DNA from: Celeribacter neptunius
GTDB taxonomy: Bacteria > Pseudomonadota > Alphaproteobacteria > Rhodobacterales > Rhodobacteraceae
Length of the DNA: 64,000 nt
Assembly (NCBI RefSeq): GCF_900113955.1
Contig: NZ_FORH01000001.1
Location: forward strand, 240,395-304,394
Reading direction: 5' to 3'
Every line of letters starts with the position of its first letter. Position 1 is the first letter of the stretch. Under the pieces are notes generated by a model, which was not told where the DNA came from, ran no database searches, and saw only the letters and a list, made by a program, of their open reading frames with translations. This document shows positions 1-8,697 of the stretch, in pieces. Made by a program: the position numbers and the translations under genes.

Positions 1-870
1 TCTTCGCCCGAGTTCCGCGAAGCCCAGCTGGCGAAGTTCCGCGAGCTGGCGCCGGAGATGGACATCGTCATCACCACTGCGCTGATCCCGAACCGCGAAG
101 CCCCGGAGCTTTGGACCGAGGACATGGTCGCGGCGATGAAACCCGGCTCGGTGATCGTCGATCTCGCGGCTGAGAAAGGCGGCAACTGCAAGCTGACCAA
201 GGCGGATGAGAAGATCGTCACCGAGAATGGCGTGACCATCATCGGCTACACCGATTTCCCGTCGCGCATGGCGACCCAGGCCTCGACGCTCTACGCAACG
301 AATATTCGTCACATGATGTCCGACCTGACGCCCGAGAAGGACGGTCAGATCAACCACAACATGGAAGATGACGTCATTCGCGGTGCCACCGTGACCCATG
401 AGGGCGAGATCACCTTCCCGCCGCCGCCGCCGAAAGTGGCCGCGATCGCGGCGAAGCCGAAAGCCCCGGTGGTCGAGCTGACGCCCGAGGAAAAACGCGC
501 CGCCGAAGTGGCCGCGTTCAAGGCGCAGACCAAACAGCAGGTGACGCTGATCGCCGTCGGCGCAGCGCTTCTGCTGGGCGTGGGCCTGGTGGCGCCTGCC
601 TCCTTCATGCAGCATTTCATCGTCTTCGTGCTCTCCGTCTTCATTGGCTTCCAGGTGATCTGGAACGTGTCGCACTCGCTGCACACGCCGCTGATGGCCG
701 TGACCAATGCGATCTCCTCGATCATCATCTTGGGCGCGCTGATGCAGATCGGTTCGGGCAGCTGGATCGTGATCCTGCTTGCGGCGCTGTCGGTCTTCAT
801 GGCCGGGATCAATATTTTCGGTGGCTTCCTCGTCACGCGGCGCATGCTCGCCATGTTCCAGAAATCGTAA
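1..870 (+). CDS. pntA: NAD(P) transhydrogenase subunit alpha (PntA), 5' end missing
   Basis: The alpha subunit of the membrane-bound transhydrogenase, which uses the proton gradient to drive hydride transfer from NADH to NADP+. The frame is open from base 1, so the gene starts outside the window; 289 codons are visible. The first ~110 residues are the end of the NAD(H)-binding domain I (NREAPELW and [11 protein letters not shown] are typical). A Pro/Lys/Ala linker follows, then about four hydrophobic helices from ~residue 185, so this is the fused type of PntA rather than the split PntAA/PntAB form. pntB starts 12 bases after the stop, preceded by GGAG, so the two form one operon. Confidence 0.96.
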   Translation, partial: SSPEFREAQLAKFRELAPEMDIVITTALIPNREAPELWTEDMVAAMKPGSVIVDLAAEKGGNCKLTKADEKIVTENGVTIIGYTDFPSRMATQASTLYATNIRHMMSDLTPEKDGQINHNMEDDVIRGATVTHEGEITFPPPPPKVAAIAAKPKAPVVELTPEEKRAAEVAAFKAQTKQQVTLIAVGAALLLGVGLVAPASFMQHFIVFVLSVFIGFQVIWNVSHSLHTPLMAVTNAISSIIILGALMQIGSGSWIVILLAALSVFMAGINIFGGFLVTRRMLAMFQKS

Positions 871-882
871 GGAGTAGAGGCA

Positions 883-2358
883 ATGGAATTCGGATTTACG
901 ACGGCGGCCTATGTGGTCGCGGCTGTTCTCTTCATCCTCTCTCTGGGGGGGCTCTCCGGTCAGGAAAGCGCCAAACGTGCGGTGTGGTACGGCATCGCCG
1001 GCATGGCGCTGGCGGTGTTCGCAACGCTGATCGGACCGGGCGCGGGGCTCTGGCTCCTATCGCTCATCCTGATCGCCGGCGGCGGTCTCATCGGCTGGTA
1101 TGTCGCCAAGAAGGTCGAAATGACCGAGATGCCGCAGCTCGTCGCCGCGATGCACTCGCTGGTCGGTCTGGCCGCGGTGTTCGTCGGCTTCAACGCGCAT
1201 TTCGAAATGGGTCACGTGGCCGGTCTTCTGGCCTCGGCGCCCGAGTCGCTCAATGCCAATGGTGTGCAAGCCTGGCTGCACGATCAGCACCTCGGCACCT
1301 TTGCCGCGCTGATCGCGCATAAGACGCCGGTGGAGCTCAATATTCTCAAGGTTGAGCTCTTCCTCGGCATCTTCATCGGGGCGGTGACCTTCACCGGCTC
1401 CGTCGTGGCCTTTGGCAAGCTCGCCGGCAAGGTGACCTCGAAAGCCACGAAACTGCCGGGCGGTCATGCGCTCAATGCCGGGGCTGCCGCGATCTCGCTT
1501 CTGGCGCTGATCTGGTACTTCAACACCGGTGGGCTTTTCCCGCTCTTCCTGATGACGCTGATGGCGCTGTTCATCGGCTATCACCTGATCATGGGCATCG
1601 GCGGTGCCGATATGCCGGTGGTGGTCTCGATGCTCAACTCCTACTCGGGCTGGGCCGCGGCGGCGATCGGTTTCTCGCTTGGCAACGATCTGCTGATCGT
1701 GGTCGGTGCGCTGGTGGGCTCCTCGGGTGCGATCCTCTCCTACATCATGTGTAAGGCGATGAACCGCAGCTTCATCTCGGTGATCCTCGGCGGTTTCGGT
1801 GGCACCACCGGCCCGGCGATGGAAGTCGAGGGCGAACAGATCGCCATCGATGCCGACGGTGTTGCCACGGCGCTCAACGAGGCCGACAGCATCATCATTG
1901 TGCCGGGCTACGGCATGGCGGTGGCACAGGCGCAGGCGGCGGTGTCCGAGCTGACCAACAAGCTGCGCGGCAAGGGCAAGAACGTGCGTTTCGCCATTCA
2001 CCCGGTCGCTGGGCGTCTGCCGGGGCACATGAACGTGCTCCTGGCCGAAGCAAAGGTGCCTTACGACATCGTGCTCGAGATGGACGAGATCAACGAGGAC
2101 TTCCCGGAGACCGATGTGGTCATCGTGATCGGCTCGAACGACATCGTGAACCCGGCGGCGCAGGAAGATCCGAACTCGCCGATCGCCGGCATGCCGGTTC
2201 TGGAAGTCTGGAAAGCGAAACAGGTGTTCGTCTCCAAACGCGGTCAGGGCACCGGCTATTCCGGCATCGAGAACCCGCTGTTCTACAAAGAGAACACCCG
2301 CATGTTCTACGGCGACGCCAAGGATTCGATGAACGCGCTCCTGCCGAAACTCGACTGA
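883..2358 (+). CDS. pntB: NAD(P) transhydrogenase subunit beta (PntB)
   Basis: Beta subunit of the proton-translocating transhydrogenase, carrying most of the membrane channel and the NADP(H)-binding domain III. At 491 aa it is slightly longer than the E. coli protein. The first ~300 residues are a run of hydrophobic helices. Domain III follows, with the nucleotide loop [12 protein letters not shown], the [19 protein letters not shown] segment and the C-terminal [16 protein letters not shown] and YGDAKDSM motifs, all hallmarks of PntB. It lies directly downstream of pntA and ends at a rho-independent terminator, so pntAB is probably a closed transcription unit. Confidence 0.97.
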   Translation: MEFGFTTAAYVVAAVLFILSLGGLSGQESAKRAVWYGIAGMALAVFATLIGPGAGLWLLSLILIAGGGLIGWYVAKKVEMTEMPQLVAAMHSLVGLAAVFVGFNAHFEMGHVAGLLASAPESLNANGVQAWLHDQHLGTFAALIAHKTPVELNILKVELFLGIFIGAVTFTGSVVAFGKLAGKVTSKATKLPGGHALNAGAAAISLLALIWYFNTGGLFPLFLMTLMALFIGYHLIMGIGGADMPVVVSMLNSYSGWAAAAIGFSLGNDLLIVVGALVGSSGAILSYIMCKAMNRSFISVILGGFGGTTGPAMEVEGEQIAIDADGVATALNEADSIIIVPGYGMAVAQAQAAVSELTNKLRGKGKNVRFAIHPVAGRLPGHMNVLLAEAKVPYDIVLEMDEINEDFPETDVVIVIGSNDIVNPAAQEDPNSPIAGMPVLEVWKAKQVFVSKRGQGTGYSGIENPLFYKENTRMFYGDAKDSMNALLPKLD

Positions 2359-2384
2359 GTTTCAGGACAAGAGGACATCATGAC

Positions 2385-2414
2385 AGGGCGGCCCTCGGGT
2401 CGCCCTTTCTTTTT
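2385..2414 (+). terminator. rho-independent terminator of pntAB
   Basis: Eight-base arms GGGCGGCC and GGTCGCCC (one G-U pair) around a CTCG loop are followed by TTTCTTTTT. It starts 27 bases after the pntB stop codon. Confidence 0.85.
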
Positions 2415-2441
2415 GAGCATTTGAGTTTTTTGAAAAACCTC

Positions 2442-2472
2442 TTGAGCTGGAGTGCGCTCCAGCCCGTAAGCT
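2442..2472 (+). promoter_or_regulatory. MerR-type promoter and operator
   Basis: A -35-like TTGAGC (2442-2447) and a -10-like TAAGCT (2467-2472) are separated by 19 bases. This over-long spacer is the hallmark of promoters activated by MerR-family proteins through DNA distortion. The spacer contains the palindrome GCTGGAG-TGCG-CTCCAGC (2446-2463). It lies 31 bases upstream of a MerR-family gene, so autoregulation of the regulator and its partner gene is likely. The function is inferred from the architecture. Confidence 0.8.
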
Positions 2473-2503
2473 CTATGCGACTCAGATGAAATGAGGTTCG
2501 CAG

Positions 2504-2887
2504 ATGAAGATTTCCACCCTTTCCGAGGCCACCGGGCTCAGCATTGACACGCTGCGCTTTTACGAGAAGATCGGCCTGATCGATCCGCCGCCGCGCGACG
2601 ATGCCGGACGGCGCGACTACCCCGAGGATGTGATCGGTTGGATCGGCTTTCTCGGGCAGCTCAATGCCACCGGCATGCCGCAGAGCGAGCGCATCCGCTA
2701 CGCCAAACTGCGCCGTCGGGGCGCCGAGACCTACACCGAGCGACGCGAACTGCTCGAAGCTCATCGCGAGGTGATCCGCGAACGGTTGGCGCTTTTGCAG
2801 GACACCATGGCGCTGATGGATCGCAAGGTCGAAATTTACAGAGATTTGGAAAGCAACGCGTTGATCGCACAGGAGAACGAAGAATGA
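2504..2887 (+). CDS. MerR family transcriptional regulator
   Basis: A 127-aa DNA-binding regulator. The N-terminal winged helix-turn-helix is clear: MKISTLSEATGLSIDTLRFYEKIGLI, with the RFYE motif of the family, then the wing RRDYPEDVI. Residues 75-115 form the usual dimerisation coiled coil. No cysteine cluster follows, so it is not a mercury or copper sensor; it resembles the SoxR/YybR-like regulators that sense organic or redox signals. It is preceded by its own MerR-type promoter and overlaps the next gene by four bases (ATGA), so it is co-translated with the carboxymuconolactone-decarboxylase-like protein. The ligand is unknown. Confidence 0.92.
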   Translation: MKISTLSEATGLSIDTLRFYEKIGLIDPPPRDDAGRRDYPEDVIGWIGFLGQLNATGMPQSERIRYAKLRRRGAETYTERRELLEAHREVIRERLALLQDTMALMDRKVEIYRDLESNALIAQENEE

Positions 2888-3255
2888 GCACCGCATTGGA
2901 AAAGGGCCGCGCATGGGTGGCCGAGATGAACCCGACATTGGAACAGGTGCTCTCCGAGCGCTATGACGATTTGGTGCCCGAGATGGCGGAAACCCTGATC
3001 GAATGGGCCTATGGGCGGCATTACACCCGCGGCGGCGTCGATATGAAAACGCGTCAGCTTTGTACCATCGCGGCGCTGACCGCTTTGGGGGGCCAGACCA
3101 CGCCGCAGCTCAAGATCAACATCGAACACACGCTGGCGGCTGGGGCCAGCGAGCGCGAGATCGTCGAGATCATCTGGCAAATGGCGGTCTATGGCGGCAT
3201 GCCCGCGGCGATCAACGGGCTGAATGCCGCGAAAGAGGTGTTCCAGGCGGCCTGA
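2884..3255 (+). CDS. carboxymuconolactone decarboxylase family protein
   Basis: A 123-aa single-domain protein of the AhpD/CMD fold. Segments such as DMKTRQLCTIAALTALGG and AGASEREIVEIIWQMAVYGGMPAAIN match the core helices of the family. There is one cysteine (in RQLCTIA) and no CxxC, so AhpD-type peroxidase chemistry is unlikely; a gamma-carboxymuconolactone decarboxylase-like or unknown activity is more probable. The start is chosen at the ATGA overlap with the MerR gene. The pairing suggests that the regulator controls this enzyme. Confidence 0.88.
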   Translation: MSTALEKGRAWVAEMNPTLEQVLSERYDDLVPEMAETLIEWAYGRHYTRGGVDMKTRQLCTIAALTALGGQTTPQLKINIEHTLAAGASEREIVEIIWQMAVYGGMPAAINGLNAAKEVFQAA

Positions 3256-3348
3256 GCGCGCGGAAGAGGCCCTGCACAGGCGGGTTGCGGCGCAGGGCGC
3301 TTTTCAACCCGCCCCGACGGGGGCATGCTGCGCACAAAGGAGTTTCCC

Positions 3349-4554
3349 ATGCAGCATATGACCCCGGACAGGATCGCCGAAGATCAGGATTTCATCACCC
3401 GGATGGAGGCGATCCGCCACGACATCCACGCCCATCCCGAAACCGCCTTTGAAGAGGTGCGGACCGCCGGGATCGTCGCCGGGTTTCTCGAGGGGCTGGG
3501 GCTCGAGGTGCATCGCGGTCTGGGCAAGACCGGGGTGGTCGCCTCGCTCACGGGCAAGCGTCCGGGGCAAAAGGCGATCGCTCTGCGCGCCGATATGGAC
3601 GCGCTGCATATCACCGAAGACACAGGCGTGCCCTACACATCGACCGTGCCCGGCAAGATGCACGCCTGTGGCCATGACGGACATACCACCATGCTCCTGG
3701 GGGCGGCCGAAAAACTCAGCAAGAATCCGGATTTCGCCGGCACTGTGCGTTTCGTCTTTCAACCCGCCGAAGAGGGCGGGGGCGGCGCCGATGAGATGAT
3801 CAAGGACGGGCTGTTCGAGCGCTTCCCGACCGATGCGATCTATGGCGTCCATAACGGGCCGATGGAGCCGCTGGGGGAACTCACCACCCGTGTCGGGCCC
3901 TATACATCGGCCTCCGACGATTGGGAGGTCGCGTTCGTGGGCACCGGCGGGCATGGCGCCTCGCCGGAAAAGGCCACCGATCCCACTGTGGCCGCCGGGC
4001 ATTTCATGGTGGCGCTCTCCAACGTGGTGTCGCGCAAGGTGGCGCTCACCGATTGGGCTGTGGTCTCGATCGGCCATGTCGCAGGGGGCGAGCGCGCCAG
4101 CCCGAACATCATCCCCTCCGAGGTCGTGGTGGCGGGCACGGCGCGCAGCTATCGTCCGGAGGTGCGCGATGCCTTGGAGCGCGAGATCGGGCGCTTGGCC
4201 GAGGGCTGTGCCATCGCCGCCGGCGTCGAGGCGCGTGTCACCTATGATCGCGGCTATCCGCCGCTGGTGAACAGCGAAGACGAGGTGGCGCTGGCGGGCC
4301 GGGCGCATGCCGCCTCTGTCGGTGCGGCTCTGACCGTGACCGACGCCCCCGCAATCGGCGCGAGCGAGGATTTCGCCTATTACCTCGAAAAGATCCCCGG
4401 GGCTTACGTGTCGATCGGCAATGGCGACGGGCCGGGGTCGGCCTTTGTCCACACGCCGAAATTCGATTTCAACGATGCGCTCATTCCCATTGGCGTGGCC
4501 TATTGGATGAATGTCGTCGCGGAAGAATTGGGGGGCGAGCTGAGCGTGGCCTGA
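3349..4554 (+). CDS. M20 family amidohydrolase (hippurate hydrolase-like)
   Basis: A 401-aa metal-dependent amidohydrolase of the M20D group, which removes acyl groups from amino acids or splits small N-acyl peptides. Metal-binding and catalytic elements are present: HACGHDGHT (Cys107, His109), the acidic pair in PAEEGGGG (~Glu141/142), and GASEDFAYYL near the C-terminus. The dimerisation domain lies around residues 190-300. The start at 3349 is preferred over 3325 because AAAGGAG lies six bases upstream of it. No signal peptide is visible, so it is cytoplasmic. A paralogue lies at 14878-16041 next to a dipeptide-type transporter. Confidence 0.9.
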   Translation: MQHMTPDRIAEDQDFITRMEAIRHDIHAHPETAFEEVRTAGIVAGFLEGLGLEVHRGLGKTGVVASLTGKRPGQKAIALRADMDALHITEDTGVPYTSTVPGKMHACGHDGHTTMLLGAAEKLSKNPDFAGTVRFVFQPAEEGGGGADEMIKDGLFERFPTDAIYGVHNGPMEPLGELTTRVGPYTSASDDWEVAFVGTGGHGASPEKATDPTVAAGHFMVALSNVVSRKVALTDWAVVSIGHVAGGERASPNIIPSEVVVAGTARSYRPEVRDALEREIGRLAEGCAIAAGVEARVTYDRGYPPLVNSEDEVALAGRAHAASVGAALTVTDAPAIGASEDFAYYLEKIPGAYVSIGNGDGPGSAFVHTPKFDFNDALIPIGVAYWMNVVAEELGGELSVA

Positions 4555-4634
4555 CCCGCGCGCGTGCCCCGGTGCTGCGCTGCGCATAGGGGCTGAGGCC
4601 CGGATATGCTATGATCATGGCGGGAGGACCTGCC

Positions 4635-5204
4635 ATGAAACGCCGTCTCTTTCTCACCGCTGCCTGTCTCCTGCCGTTCGCGCCGCCTATGTTCGGTGCG
4701 CCGGTTCTGGGCGAGGACGGGCTGTATGACCAACCGTTCCTTTTGGACAGTTTTCTCGAACTGGGGCCCGATCTCGAAGAGGCGCAGGCCGCGGGCAAGG
4801 GGCTCATCGTGCTGTTCGAGCAGCGCGGGTGCCCCTATTGCCGGGAATTGCATCTGGTGAATTTCCAACGCCCGGAGATCACCGCGTACCTGAAAGCACA
4901 TTTCAACGTGGTGCAGCTCGATCTCTGGGGCGCGCGCGAGGTCGTCGATCTCGACGGCGAGAACCTCGAGGAACGCAGGCTGGCGATGAAATGGGGGGTG
5001 AATTTCACCCCGACACAGGTGATCTACCCGGCCACAGGGACGGCGCCCGCCTTTACCATGCCGGGCTATTTCAAACCGTTCCATCATCTCGCTGCCCTCG
5101 AATATGTCGCCACGGGCGCCTATGAGCGCGAAGCGTTTCAGCGTTTCCTGCAGGGCAAGTTCTCGGAACTGGAGAAACAGGGGATCACACCGGATGTCTG
5201 GTGA
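4635..5204 (+). CDS. exported thioredoxin-like protein (SoxW-type)
   Basis: A 189-aa protein with a signal peptide (MKRRLF followed by a hydrophobic stretch to FGAP) and a thioredoxin-like fold. The redox motif CPYC sits in EQRGCPYCREL, about 60 residues in, followed by the cis-Pro region GVNFTPTQVIYP. This arrangement is that of the SoxW/DsbE-like periplasmic thioredoxins. No sox sulfur-oxidation genes are present here, so a general periplasmic thiol role is as likely. The start at 4635 has GGGAGGA upstream. It ends only nine bases from the convergent pentapeptide-repeat gene. Confidence 0.83.
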   Translation: MKRRLFLTAACLLPFAPPMFGAPVLGEDGLYDQPFLLDSFLELGPDLEEAQAAGKGLIVLFEQRGCPYCRELHLVNFQRPEITAYLKAHFNVVQLDLWGAREVVDLDGENLEERRLAMKWGVNFTPTQVIYPATGTAPAFTMPGYFKPFHHLAALEYVATGAYEREAFQRFLQGKFSELEKQGITPDVW

Positions 5205-5213
5205 GGGCGCGGC

Positions 5214-5954
5214 TCAATCGTCGTCCTCATCGTCCTCTTCCTCTTCGGCCTCGCGACAGGCGCGTTCCGCGGCACAGGCACGGGCCAGCTCAGCGGCGGA
5301 CAAATGACGCGCCCCGGAGAGCACGGTGCCGGACAGCAGCGCATGGGACAGGGTCACGCCCCGCATGTTGGCGCCGGTGAAATCCGTGCCGGAGAGATCC
5401 GCCGACTTGAAATCCGCGCCCTTGAGATTGGCGTCTTCGAAACTGGTGTTCCAGAGCCGGGCGCCCTCGAAATCCACCCCGCGCAGATCCGCCTCCTCGA
5501 AACTGAACCCGCTCAGGTCGAGCCCCTTGAGCTCGGCGCTGCGCAGATCATGCCCGTCGAGATCGGGGCGGATGGTTTTCAGGGCGCCCAAATCGGAAAG
5601 GAACTGCAGCACGCGGGCGGCACGCGGCCCGGTGACCTGGGTCATCACCGCGCCGGTCTGGGCCCGGGCGATGGCCTGGCTTTGCGGCTCTGCGAGATCC
5701 AGCGCCGAGATCCGGTCGAGATAGGTCTGGAACGCCGCTTCCTCGGCGCGCAGCTCGGCGATCTCCAGTTGCACCAGCCCGAGCACCAGCGAGCCGAAGC
5801 CGAGATAGGCGGGGATGGTCAGGATGCCCATCCAGTCCCAGAGCGTCCGGCCCTCGAACCCGGTCCAGCCGGGGCGGCGCCAGAGCCAGATCGTGATCAG
5901 TGCCGTGAGCAGCAGGGCCACCGCGCCGAGGGTGACGTAAAGGACTGTGAACAT
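5214..5954 (-). CDS. membrane-anchored pentapeptide-repeat protein
   Basis: A 246-aa protein with two hydrophobic helices (~residues 3-25 and 40-62), a short helical segment, then a run of pentapeptide repeats at about 135-220 (pattern A[DN]LxG, e.g. DANLKGADFKSADLSGTDF), which should form a right-handed quadrilateral beta-helix. The C-terminus is strongly acidic (EEEEDDEDDD). The start is chosen at the Met preceding the first membrane helix, with GAGAGAAAG upstream; the open frame extends further 5' but in a composition unlike protein. The function is unknown; such repeats usually mediate protein contacts, and here they probably face the cytoplasm. Confidence 0.82.
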   Translation of the reverse strand: MFTVLYVTLGAVALLLTALITIWLWRRPGWTGFEGRTLWDWMGILTIPAYLGFGSLVLGLVQLEIAELRAEEAAFQTYLDRISALDLAEPQSQAIARAQTGAVMTQVTGPRAARVLQFLSDLGALKTIRPDLDGHDLRSAELKGLDLSGFSFEEADLRGVDFEGARLWNTSFEDANLKGADFKSADLSGTDFTGANMRGVTLSHALLSGTVLSGARHLSAAELARACAAERACREAEEEEDDEDDD

Positions 5955-6120
5955 GTGCGCTTTCTCTCTTTTTATCCGGCCGGAGGTCTCGTCGGTTTGC
6001 CCCAGTTTAAGGCGAAGTTTGCCTGTGAACAGGGAAAAACGCGGTGCGAACATCGGCGGCATGCGACGAAAGTATACCGTTGCATTCCGATAAGTCTTTG
6101 ATAATGCGTCAATATATTGT

Positions 6121-6148
6121 TTGACCTGACGGCATCTCCCTCTATAGT
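6121..6148 (+). promoter_or_regulatory. sigma-70 type promoter for the DUF3422 gene
   Basis: TTGACC (6121-6126) and TATAGT (6143-6148) are separated by 16 bases and lie 36 bases before the start codon at 6185. The region upstream (6070-6120) is AT-rich compared with its surroundings. This is a good match to the housekeeping consensus, read by eye. Confidence 0.6.
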
Positions 6149-6184
6149 CGCGCGACATCGCAGCCCGTTTCAAAGAGAGCCCCC

Positions 6185-7471
6185 ATGGCCCCGCTGACTG
6201 ACCATCCCCGCCGCTACGAGCTGGCCAATGAACTTCACGCCCGGCCGTTTCCGGAGGTGAATTCCAACGCCCGTGTCGCTTACCTCGCGATCCGGGCCTC
6301 GGGCGATGCGGCGCGGCGCGATCGCGATCTCGATCGGGCGCATCTTCTGGCGCTTCTGGATCGCTATGGTGCGGCGCATCCGGCGCCCGGCGCAACCCAT
6401 TACACCGGGCCCTTGGGAAAATTCCGGCTGAAATGGGAAAGTCACACGGAATTCGTGACTTACACGATCTTTGCCGAGGGGGTGGCGGAGCGTGCCTTTG
6501 ACAAGGGCACGTTCGATCTGTTCCCCGAGGACTGGCTCGACGAGGCGCCCGGGCAGCGGATCACCTCGGCGCTTTTGCGGGTGGAAACCGTCGAGGACGA
6601 CGCGGCCATCGTCAGCCGGATCGATCAGTGGTTCGAGCGCGAGAGCCTCGCCGTGGCGCGTGTGCTCGACGGGGCGATGGTGGTCGCCGGGGATTTCCGG
6701 ATCGATGAGGCCGGGCATATGCGCTTTGCGCTTTTCCCCGGGGCCGATTGTGGCATGCGCCGGATCGGGCGGGTGGTGCAGCGTCTTTGCGAGATCGAGA
6801 CCTACAAGGCGATGTCGATGCTGGGTCTCGTGCAGGCGCGTGGCGTGGTGCGCGATCTGGCCGATATCGAAAAGGAGCTCTCCGAGCTGATGAGCACGCT
6901 CACCGGGCCCGCCGAAGTGCCGGTCGAGGCGCTTCTGGACGATATTCTCGGGCTCTCGACCCGGATCGAGACATTGGTCACCCGGAGCAATTTCCGTTTT
7001 GGCGCCACCGGTGCCTATGAGGCCATCGTGCATCAGCGGATCGAAGTGCTGCGGGAAAGCCGGTTTCAGGCGCGCCAGCTGTTCTCCGAATTCATGATGC
7101 GGCGCTATGATCCGGCGATGCGCACGGTGAAGGCCGCCAAGGGACAGCTGGAAAGCCTCGCCGAACGAACGGCGCGGGCGGCGAACCTTCTGCGGACGAA
7201 GGTCGATGTCGGGCGTCAGGAGCAGAACCAGAAGCTTCTGGAAAGCATGGACAAGCGCGCCGATCTGCAGCTTCGGTTGCAGGAAACCGTCGAAGGCCTG
7301 TCGGTGGTGGCGATCAGCTATTACGCGGTGAGCCTCGTCGGCTATCTGGTCTACCCATTTCTGGAGCCTCTGGGTCTGTCGAAAGGGCTGGCGCTGGCGA
7401 TGGTCACTCCGCTGGTTGTGCTTGCGGTCTGGCTTGGTCTACGGCGGATAAAGAAACATCATCTCGGATAA
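6185..7471 (+). CDS. DUF3422 family membrane protein
   Basis: A 428-aa protein recognisable as DUF3422 from its N-terminus (DHPRRYELANELHARPFPEV) and its overall layout: a soluble domain of about 250 residues, a long helical region (~280-365, coiled-coil prone), then two C-terminal membrane helices (YYAVSLVGYLVYPF and MVTPLVVLAVWLGL) and a basic end. The family is widespread in proteobacteria and has no established function. It has its own promoter. Its last 68 bases overlap the 3' end of the convergent YeeE/YedE gene. Confidence 0.88.
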   Translation: MAPLTDHPRRYELANELHARPFPEVNSNARVAYLAIRASGDAARRDRDLDRAHLLALLDRYGAAHPAPGATHYTGPLGKFRLKWESHTEFVTYTIFAEGVAERAFDKGTFDLFPEDWLDEAPGQRITSALLRVETVEDDAAIVSRIDQWFERESLAVARVLDGAMVVAGDFRIDEAGHMRFALFPGADCGMRRIGRVVQRLCEIETYKAMSMLGLVQARGVVRDLADIEKELSELMSTLTGPAEVPVEALLDDILGLSTRIETLVTRSNFRFGATGAYEAIVHQRIEVLRESRFQARQLFSEFMMRRYDPAMRTVKAAKGQLESLAERTARAANLLRTKVDVGRQEQNQKLLESMDKRADLQLRLQETVEGLSVVAISYYAVSLVGYLVYPFLEPLGLSKGLALAMVTPLVVLAVWLGLRRIKKHHLG

Positions 7472-8468
7472 GCCGGGCGGTCAAGGCGCCGCCCGTGCCG
7501 ATGGCCAGGAGGGCCAGAATCGCGGCGATGGAGAGGCTCGGCACGCCCGAGAGGCCTGCCCCGACGGTGCAACCGCCCGCGAGCACGCCCCCGACGCCCA
7601 TCAGCGCCGCACCGGCCATGTAGCGCCCGGTCTGACGAGGGCTCTCGAAACTCTGCCACCGGAAGCGGTCAGACAACAGCGACGAGACGAGAGCCCCCGA
7701 GATGACACCGCCCACAAGGCCGGTGCCAAATCCCGCAGGAATGGAAGAGGCGGCGATGGACCAGAACAGGGTCTCTGCCGAAGGCGAGGTGAAGGACAGG
7801 CTTTCGAGCGCAATCGGATCGAATTCGTCGAACAGCACATAGCCCGTGCCGACCCAGGCCGCGGGCACCAGAAGCCCGATCAGTGCGCCGAGGAGGATGT
7901 CGCGCCGCGAGGTCGAGGCCCTGAGGGCAAAGAGCGCCGCACCGCCCGCGAGAAGCACGGTCCAGATCAGGGGAGAGCCGGGCAGGGCGGCGCTCCCGAG
8001 CGGCAGGGTGACCGCGCCAAGCGCGCTGCGGAGCGGGGCCAACACGCCTTTGAGCGTGGCATGGGCCACCACGGCGAAGACCACGAGGACGAGGCCAGCA
8101 CGCAGGTTGCCGGAGCCGGTCAACACGGTGAGGCGCGAGACACAGCCACGGGTCAGCACCATGCCGGCGCCGAACATCAGCCCGCCGAGGGTGATGGCGA
8201 GCCAGGGCAGGTCGGTGGCCATGAAGCGGTGATCGGCAAAGCTGATCAACCCCTGCGAAACGGCGATCTGTGTGCCGATCAGGGCCGTGGCGAGACCGGC
8301 GAGCCATGTGCTCGCGGCTCCGCCGCGTTCGCCCTTGGGGCCGGCGACGGCGCGGCGGAAACAAAACCGCGAGACCTCGGCCAGAGCGCCAAAGCCGAGG
8401 CCCAGAATGAGCCCGAGGATCACCGCCGCCTGACGCGGGCCCATGTCCAGTCCGAGTGTTTCATACAT
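7404..8468 (-). CDS. YeeE/YedE family transporter (thiosulfate/sulfur uptake type)
   Basis: A 354-aa integral membrane protein with about nine to ten hydrophobic helices. The duplicated family motifs are visible: GAGMVLTRGCVSRLTVLTGSGNLRAG and, near the C-terminus, GGVLAGGCTVGAGLSGVPSLS, each with the conserved glycine-cysteine element that lines the pore in the thiosulfate transporter TsuA. It probably imports thiosulfate or another sulfur species; the substrate is inferred. It is a lone gene here, convergent with and overlapping the DUF3422 gene. Confidence 0.85.
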   Translation of the reverse strand: MYETLGLDMGPRQAAVILGLILGLGFGALAEVSRFCFRRAVAGPKGERGGAASTWLAGLATALIGTQIAVSQGLISFADHRFMATDLPWLAITLGGLMFGAGMVLTRGCVSRLTVLTGSGNLRAGLVLVVFAVVAHATLKGVLAPLRSALGAVTLPLGSAALPGSPLIWTVLLAGGAALFALRASTSRRDILLGALIGLLVPAAWVGTGYVLFDEFDPIALESLSFTSPSAETLFWSIAASSIPAGFGTGLVGGVISGALVSSLLSDRFRWQSFESPRQTGRYMAGAALMGVGGVLAGGCTVGAGLSGVPSLSIAAILALLAIGTGGALTARLIRDDVSLSAVDQARPQAQPAE

Positions 8469-8629
8469 CGTGCCGTCTCCGAGATCTGAGAATGATCTCC
8501 CGGATAAAGCGCATTTGCCCGGTCGATCAATCCTCGGGGCGGCGGTGTGATGGTGAAAGGTGAGAATAATATTCTGACGTGGCCGCCCATGTGCAAACGC
8601 CTGTCGGCGCGGTCGCTCACGACGATGAA

Positions 8630-8672
8630 CAAAGAAAAACGCGCCGGGGCGAGCGGCGCGTTTTCGTTTTTA
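8630..8672 (-). terminator. terminator of the ABC transporter operon
   Basis: A perfect 11-bp stem (AAAACGCGCCG / CGGCGCGTTTT) with a 7-base loop is flanked by A/T tracts on both sides. It stands 26 bases past the stop codon of the last gene of the minus-strand transporter operon. It could work in both directions. Confidence 0.88.
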
Positions 8673-8697
8673 TTTGAAGATGCCGGGGTCGATGCGC

